DNA from: Lineus longissimus
Taxonomy: Eukaryota; Nemertea; Pilidiophora; Heteronemertea; Lineidae
DNA: 64,000 bases
Assembly: GCF_910592395.1 (NCBI RefSeq)
Contig: NC_088325.1
Location: forward strand, 11,598,109-11,662,108
Direction: 5' to 3'
The number at the start of each line of letters is the position of its first letter. The first letter of the stretch is position 1. The notes beneath the pieces were generated by a model. The model saw only the letters and a program-made list of their open reading frames with translations, had not been told where the DNA came from and searched no databases. Positions 57,813 through 64,000 of the stretch are shown piece by piece. Position numbers and translations under genes: made by a program.

Positions 57813-59471
57813 CACTGTTGGGCAAAATGGTTGTCGCCCCTGCGATGGCAGATATGATTTCATATCCATTTTTAATTTATTTTGATATGATAAAAATTAA
57901 TGAGTGGAAACTTTGCAGTTGTACACACATGGTATTAGTGGGTGTTTTTGGACCACAAACTTGCACATGTTTGCCATCAATTGCTTATTAATTGACATTT
58001 TATCTACGGAGGCTCATCAGGGACCTAAACTATGGAAAACATATTTGTCATTGTTTCACTCTGTTCTCTCCATCTGACCAGATTTGATTGTCCAAATTGA
58101 TAGGATTTGCACAATTGGGTAATTTCTCACTGCTTGCATACCTAATATCGCGTATTGCCCCCACGGGCTGCAATGAGCGCTGCAATTCGTCGAGACATGC
58201 TTGTAACGAGGCTTTGTATCCTTCGTTGGAGGATTTCGCCCCAAATACGGACAATTGCATCACCAAGGTCGGCAAGGTTCTGAGGCTGAGGGTCCAAATT
58301 TTCGAGTTCTCTGCCGATTTGGCCCCACAGGTGCTCTATGGGGTTCATATCCGGGCTGTAAGGAGGCCAGTCCAGACGGTTGACGTCTTGTTCGTGCAAG
58401 AATTTGTTCACTATTGCTGCTCTGTGGGGTATGGCGTTGTCGTCTGCTAGTGTCCAGTTGTTGCCGAAGTGGGCCCTTGCTTCTGGCAGCAAGTGATCTC
58501 TGAGGATCTCCAAGTAGAGGAGACCGTTTACATTTTGCTCTAGGACGCGGACTGCAGGTTTTCCATGATAATGAATGGCGCCCCAGATATGGACTGAACC
58601 ACCTCCAAATGGAACACGCAGGCCTACACAGTCTTCCCGAAGCTGCTCGCCTGGTAATCGACGAACTTTGACCCTGCCATCAACACGGAACAGCAAGAAA
58701 CGGGACTCGTCACCAAAGACGATGTGGCGCCACAATTCGTCCGGCACGTCAGCATGCGCTCTCGCCCACAGAAGCCGTCGACGTTTTGCCGCATCTGTCA
58801 ATTTTGGACAGACTACCTGCCTTCTTGCATGATACCCGGCAGCAATCAGCCTACGGTTTACCGTTGTCCGACAAGCGTCAACATTATCCAGGTTGTGCCA
58901 GTCATTGCGCAGCTGTATCGTCGTTTTCTTACGATCTGCACGGCAACGACGCAAGAGATGACGGTCGTCTCTTTCATTAGAGATGCGAGGACGACCAGTA
59001 GATCTCCCAACGTTAACATTACCGTCCTGTCGCCACTTCGAAATCCACCTTTGCACCGTCCTTTTCGAAAGTCCCATCACTTCGGCGATGGCGCCAGGAC
59101 CTTCCCCGCTGCGCTACCTTCCAATGGCCTCACCTCGCTGAATTTGGCTGTATGGGTCGGGCATGACAAGTTCTGCATTGGCTGGTCAAGAAAATCCAAT
59201 AGGATTGCGTTGGTTAATCAGGAGAATGCACGAACACCTAGTCGGCTGTGAACTAGCCATAGAACCGAAAGGACATGGTCAGCAGAAACACTCCTTTTAT
59301 AGTGTCTCACTTCACACAACTGCCATACCCTGTGACAAAATTGAATTAGGTCACTCATGTCAATTTCAATCTAAGAATGAAAGAAACCTGACCATGATTG
59401 TGGAGAAATATGGATATAAACCTGAAACTCACAATTTTCTATAGGGGTGACAACCATTTTGCCCAACAGTG
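57813..59471 (-). mobile_element. Tc1-like transposon
   Basis: 1659 bp with terminal inverted repeats CACTGTTGGGCAAAATGGTT and beyond (about 28 bp, one mismatch), flanked by TA at 57811-57812 and 59472-59473. The transposase is on the minus strand. Confidence 0.93.
58142..59164 (-). pseudogene. Tc1-like DD34E transposase with one nonsense codon
   Basis: The minus-strand frame begins at ATG 59164 and runs to 58142, with one in-frame TAG at 59114-59116 near codon 17. An open piece of 312 codons follows from ATG 59080. N-terminal helix-turn-helix (MGLSKRTVQRWISKW, then GRSTGRPR), catalytic Asp in VFGDESRF, Asp in LADDNAIPHRA, Glu in SPDMNPIEHLW; 34 residues separate the last two. It would bind the inverted ends and move the element. 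Apart from the TAG the frame is whole, so it decayed recently. Confidence 0.9.
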
Positions 59472-59473
59472 TA

Positions 59474-59814
59474 TTTAAACCTTTGTACTCCAATTACTGT
59501 TAGGCCCGTTGCAGTGTTAGATCACGAGCTACAATACAATACGTATGATGTATTGGAGACTGCTGAATAGGCTTATGAGTTTGAAACGATTTGGATCATG
59601 ACCGTTTACATGTATATAAGCATAAGGATAAGAAACTTAATCGCTTATAGTTGCTTGATTGTTGTCACAAAATACATGCCTCAAATAGTGTAACTCGTTT
59701 AGAAGCCATTATTTTGCTAATAAAGAAATGCTATTTTATAAGCTATTTTAACGGGGTTCTAAAACACCATCAAGATGGCGCTGCATATTGTAAACAAACT
59801 CGATGAGACAAGAC
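59474..59814. other. Spacer between Tc1-like element and composite repeat
   Basis: AT-rich, no feature recognised. Confidence 0.5.
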
Positions 59815-61241
59815 CACAATTGATGTTTTAAGCCTTTTAGCAGTTAGATTGTCAATGTTTGACCGCGACGCATCAAATACTGCGTTCGGTTGTGAATCTG
59901 AAATTTAGATTATGTTATTCCGGACAGTCGGGCAAGTAAATGGTGAAAAATAAACTGGTAGTTGACCACGGAAATTTTTTGATAATCGACAAATTAGACA
60001 GACTTTGATATTTCCACTCTTTTCAGCCAACTGGCAGAAAAAACTCAAAACACGCCCCCTATTACCCAATTAGCAAAATTCGAAATCAATTTGTTCATCA
60101 AATAATTTCTTTATATCTGTAGACTTGCCACAGCAAATATTTTTTCAATACCTTTCCAAATATGTACTTGAGAGTTAAAAACATGCACTCGTCTAATTGA
60201 TAGGCCTCGACCCTCCAACCTATGAATATTCATTAGTGGTCTTGTCTCAATGAAGGTAGATTTCAGGGGTTAACATTTTGAGAATTTTTTCAAACTAATG
60301 TAGATGACATCCCACAACTCTCCAACAAAGGAAAGTCATATCTGGACATTTTTGGAGAAATGAGAGACATTTCAAAGTGTGGTACAACTGTGCCAAAGCG
60401 ACGAAAGAGGACAAAATCGACAAAAAGTCATGATTTTGCAGCCAACAGCACCAAATTCAAAGACCAGCCCTGGCCAGAATAAGCAAGCTATGGAGCTGAA
60501 AATTTAGGAAGTGATTTAGAAATATCTATTCTGCTTAGGGAACAACTTTCAGAATCAAGGCCTAAGTAGTTTCAAAGAAATTACAAAATGAATGGCAACA
60601 CAACAAATCTTGTAAAAATGAAACCGAACTTAGACCGGGGCTAGGTTGACTCATATTTGGGTCAAATTAAGTTTTTTTCTCATTATTTTAGCTTGTTTTG
60701 ACCTTAAATCATCAGCAATACAATATTCTAAATGAATTAGAGTGATTTGAGCACATTCAAATTTTTCACTAAATTGACCCAAAATGTAGTGTAAATGGAG
60801 GCATGACCACAATTGATTTTTTAAGCCTTTTAGCAGTTAAATTGTCAATGTTTGACCGCGACGCATCAAATACTGCGTTCGGTTGTGAATCTTAAATTTA
60901 GATTATGTTATTCCGGACAGTCGGGCAAGTAAATGGTGAAAAATAAACTGGTAGTTGACCACGGAAATTTTTTGATAATCGACAAATTAGACAGACTTTG
61001 ATATTTCCACTCTTTTCAGCCAACTGGCAGAAAAAACTCAAAACACACCCCCTATTACCCAATTAGCAAAATTCGAAATTATTTTTTTCATCAAATAATT
61101 TCTTTATATCTGTAGACTTGCCACAGCAAATATTTTTTCAATACCTCTCCAAATATGTACTTGAGAGTTAAAAACATGCACTCGTCTAATTGATAGGCCT
61201 CGACCCTCCAACCTATGAATATTCATTAGTGGTCTTGTCTC
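59815..61241. mobile_element. Composite repeat with GAGACAAGACCAC ends and CGAT flanks
   Basis: Two direct copies (59815-60248 and 60798-61241) surround about 549 bp of other sequence. The outer ends are GAGACAAGACCAC and its complement GTGGTCTTGTCTC, and CGAT occurs on both outer flanks, as a 4-bp target duplication would. No transposase frame. A shorter inverted-orientation copy is in the gene B intron (21450-21815). Confidence 0.65.
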
Positions 61242-61715
61242 CGATCCACGGCCAAGGGAAAATCAAGTCATCAAATAAAGTTAGATTTTTCGCATCAAAT
61301 CAGAGTTATTAGTACTTTTCTGCTATGAAATAAGTCTTCAGACTATAAGTTATCATTTGAATAACGAAAAGTGCTGTTTTGATGGGGAAAAATAGGGTTT
61401 TTAAAACCAAATAGCCGGGCACCGATCTTCCAAAATTAGCGACGGTTTCAAAACAGTCTCCCAGAAATGGGGCAATCTCTTCATTATCATAATGGGATTT
61501 GGAGGCATGTTTACAGATTTTACAAGTTCGAGACCTGTAAGACCTAAAACTCGCATAGATCCCCTCTATTTGTCGAGTTAGCGCCCCTGTAAGATCATGC
61601 ATTTGCGGACACTAGAACGAAATCTTCCTGCGGATATCGCGGTTTCGGTGATGATTTAAGCAGAAATTGACTGTTCTTAGAGTTGTATGGGACAGAAATG
61701 AGTTCATACTTCATG
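61242..61715. other. Spacer before the next receptor-unit flank
   Basis: The 97-codon minus frame (61309-61602) has no signal, domain or repeat support. Nothing assigned. Confidence 0.4.
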
Positions 61716-63118
61716 AATTTTCAGCATAATTAGCACTGCGCACAACTTTTTATTACATGAGTTCCGTTTCTTTCAATATCTGAGTTAGCCAGTGTCCAAA
61801 AAAGCATGCTTATTATGAATAAACCTTCTGTGACGTCACTCTGTTTCTGCCTTATCTTGTTTTTTGGTTTCACACTCCACTCAAAAGAGAATTGTACATA
61901 AATTCAACTTGCAAAGGTTTTCAGCGAAATATAATTTCATTCCTCATGATTCTATTAAATGGTCAACATGTGTTGTTGGCTATTTCCTCTAAATAATTCA
62001 TACCGAACTGGTGGTAAAGGGAAAGGGTCAAGCTGAAAAACAGGGCGAAACACAAGCGGCAACGGAGGCTTTGGGTAAATGTCAGCTCAACTCCATAACC
62101 AAGTAGTTGTTGGTGACGCAACCAATACCAACTATACAGATTTTGCTCCGATAGTGAAAATCATCAGCCTTTTGAGGTCAGTCCTGTGTCTGAATACTCC
62201 ACTTTCACACTTTCCTAGGCCCTTGCTTGCTGAATTTGTAGGCCCTTGTTTTTGGCCTCAGTTTGAGTTGTCAGAAAGATTCCAACATAGATGTCGGAGG
62301 CCTTTGGAGGCATGGGCTTTTCTCCCGAAATTTCCAAATTGTGCTTTAATTCTGGTAAGAAAACATCTTAAATTCTCTCTTGATATAGAGTGTGAGGTAA
62401 AGTACACACGTTTGAAAGTTAAGCATCGCGCCCATCGTGGTGTCATTTTTGTCCAGCAATAGCTATGGTGAGAATCAACATATTACGTAACTTGGCCACC
62501 TCACGGCGGATTACCAAAAAAGGAACATTGTTCATAACGAGGTAAAACGTAGGCCTAGATTGCATCACCTGTTTGATGACAGGGGAATTCTTTGGGCCCT
62601 TTGAATTGGACCGGATCCTGAAACCCTATGAAAAGCCCAAATCTACGCCCAAATTGTGATATATACTGTGCTGGCTGAAGCTGCCTACCAGAGGGACTAG
62701 AGGTTCTGGATATTTTCGTTTCAATTAATATGGGCAGCAACTCAGAGCCGTGTTTAACTTGAGGGGGGGGGGGCAGCAGAACAACTTTTTGTCCAATGGG
62801 CCCAAATCTGCATGAAAAACACGTTTTCGGCGACGTCTGGGGTGGCAGTTGCCCACTTCCCCTCCCCCAACCGCTGTTAATATGGCCCTGCAACCTTAAA
62901 AAAACTCACTGTTGCAGTTTCTTTAGTTGTGTAGATAAAAATACATGCACCCACCCAGAAAAAATGGTTTTTGAGCTTTTCGACTAACAGAAAGATGCTC
63001 CTCGTTGAATTTAGCGAAATGGAAAAAAAGGGGCTTGGCCATCTAAGAGGTCTTTGAGCATCTCAAATACCATTCTGCGTTTTTCATTGTGTCTAAACAC
63101 ACCCCAAGGTGCTTATTT
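61716..63118. repeat. Fourth copy of the receptor 5'-flank block (partial)
   Basis: Matches about 8523-9920, starting at TTTTCAGCATAATTAGCAC. Includes the 127-codon repeat frame (62079-62462) and a poly-G tract (62763-62773). Similarity stops at CTTATTTG, 63118. Suggests another unit, or the remnant of one, to the right. Confidence 0.7.
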
Positions 63119-63137
63119 GTACGAAAGCCCAGAAGGA

Positions 63138-63206
63138 TCATCCGACATCCGACATCCGACATCCGATATCCGAATTCCGAACTCCGACATCCGATATCCG
63201 ATATCT
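63138..63206. repeat. Short tandem repeat of CATCCGA/TATCCGA
   Basis: Seven-base units CATCCGA and TATCCGA repeated about nine times with variants. It begins just past the point where the receptor-flank similarity ends. Confidence 0.85.
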
Positions 63207-64000
63207 AAATAAACCAATCAGGGGCGGCGTTACTAGACGTCTACAGTTTTCAGCCAATCAGACCGAGCGTAGCGTCTTTGCTACTTGTGCTGTAAAACAA
63301 TGGCGACCGTCAAGCAAAGTAATCGATGAGTCCACCGGACGTTCTTATAATTTTTTCCTGCAAAATGGAAGATTTTCGTTAAGCGAGTTAGGTTAGCTTC
63401 ACGGTTCAGGATATTTTTCCATGCACGTTAGTCATTAGTTTCACATATATCACCGTAAGTGGCGCTGGGTGATACATCCCAAATATGGTTAATACATTAA
63501 TGTATGTGGAGAATGGGAATTCCGCAACCTTCACTCTGGGGATTCCCCAGACATTGGTTTCCGATTCCTTAGAAGGGGAGCAGATTGCACATTCCGCGCC
63601 ACTCTCGATCTTGGAGTGGGGTGGGGGAGGTGGCGGGTGATGAAAAAAGATTAAAGGGGGTCAAATAAAAAGTGTGGGGGGGTCAAAATATGGCTATTTA
63701 TTCAAGTAACTTGTGCGTCAGTTACCGGAGGCTTTCCTTAAATTAAGAGGGTCTAATGGTGTGGAAATGCCCGCAAAACGGGGTAAAAAGGGAGTCCTTT
63801 GGAAAATCAGTAACAAGCATAGGCCTATGTGTATACTAGTTGAGGAGTGGGGGAGGGGCGGGGAGCGTTAGGCAGCACCGGTGTTAGGCCAAAAGCCTCA
63901 GACTTAGAGCCGAGAGAGCGGCGGTACCGGCCGGCCACAGCTCCTGCTGCATACGGTTGCATCAGGTATATAGCGTCCGAGATACTTTTGCATTAATACA
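63207..64000. other. Unassigned right end
   Basis: G-rich stretches (63610-63690, 63840-63870); no gene, exon or element recognised. Confidence 0.5.

Noticed and set aside
58575-59251. Plus-strand frames of 64-175 codons
   Set aside because: Shadows of the minus-strand Tc1-like transposase.
63138-63206. Possible CRISPR-like or telomeric array
   Set aside because: Plain seven-base tandem repeat without spacers; the unit does not match known animal telomere repeats.

Overview
The window is nuclear DNA of a multicellular animal. It has spliced genes with GT-AG introns, secreted and transmembrane immunoglobulin (Ig) proteins, TA-targeted DNA transposons, MITE-like elements and long homopolymer tracts. 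The abundance of TAGGCCT and ACATGTA words and the gene content suggest a marine invertebrate, perhaps a deuterostome; that is an impression, not a proof. Most long open frames here are chance frames or repeat-derived. The real genes had to be assembled from exons by splice sites and phase.

The main content is a head-to-tail, plus-strand cluster of duplicated Ig-superfamily receptor genes. Gene A (3' part, 566-2762) enters from the left. Gene B (14615-23341), gene C (28410-36574) and gene D (46214-53297) are complete. Each has a one-exon signal peptide, one V-like Ig exon (three Ig exons in C), tandem 48-nt microexons coding a Ser/Thr-rich stalk, a transmembrane exon and a tyrosine-motif cytoplasmic tail. 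Ectodomain exons join in phase 1, so exons can be added or lost without breaking frame. The exon sums are whole codon numbers: 418 residues for B, 369 for D, and 543 for C only if a 22-nt microexon is skipped. A, C and D share one tail type (motifs around VYAKL, SPYSTV and LYxNV). B has a different transmembrane segment and tail (SDYSSV, SLYEHL). The layout suggests inhibitory or signalling recognition receptors, as in immune or histocompatibility clusters; function is inferred.

Layout: 1-2762 gene A tail exons; 2763-7635 its 3' flank; 7636-14610 the 5' flank of gene B, carrying a pogo/Tigger-like transposon at 10111-12151; 14611-23341 gene B, whose part from about 20275 on, plus the spacer to 25068, is not shared with the other units; 25069-28405 5' flank and 28406-36574 gene C; 36575-41337 3' flank of C; 41338-46209 5' flank and 46210-53297 gene D; 53298-56466 3' flank of D; 56805-57122 first exon of a different gene with a PAN/Apple-like domain; 57813-59471 a Tc1-like transposon; 59815-61241 a composite repeat; 61716-63118 another copy of the receptor 5' flank, suggesting a further unit to the right.

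The cluster is unusually rich in internal tandem arrays: a 69-bp array made of signal-peptide-exon copies that each keep a splice donor, the stalk microexon arrays, and a 24-bp TATAAA-containing minisatellite upstream of each gene. Copy numbers differ between genes. With the Ig exon differences, this looks like a locus under rapid structural turnover.
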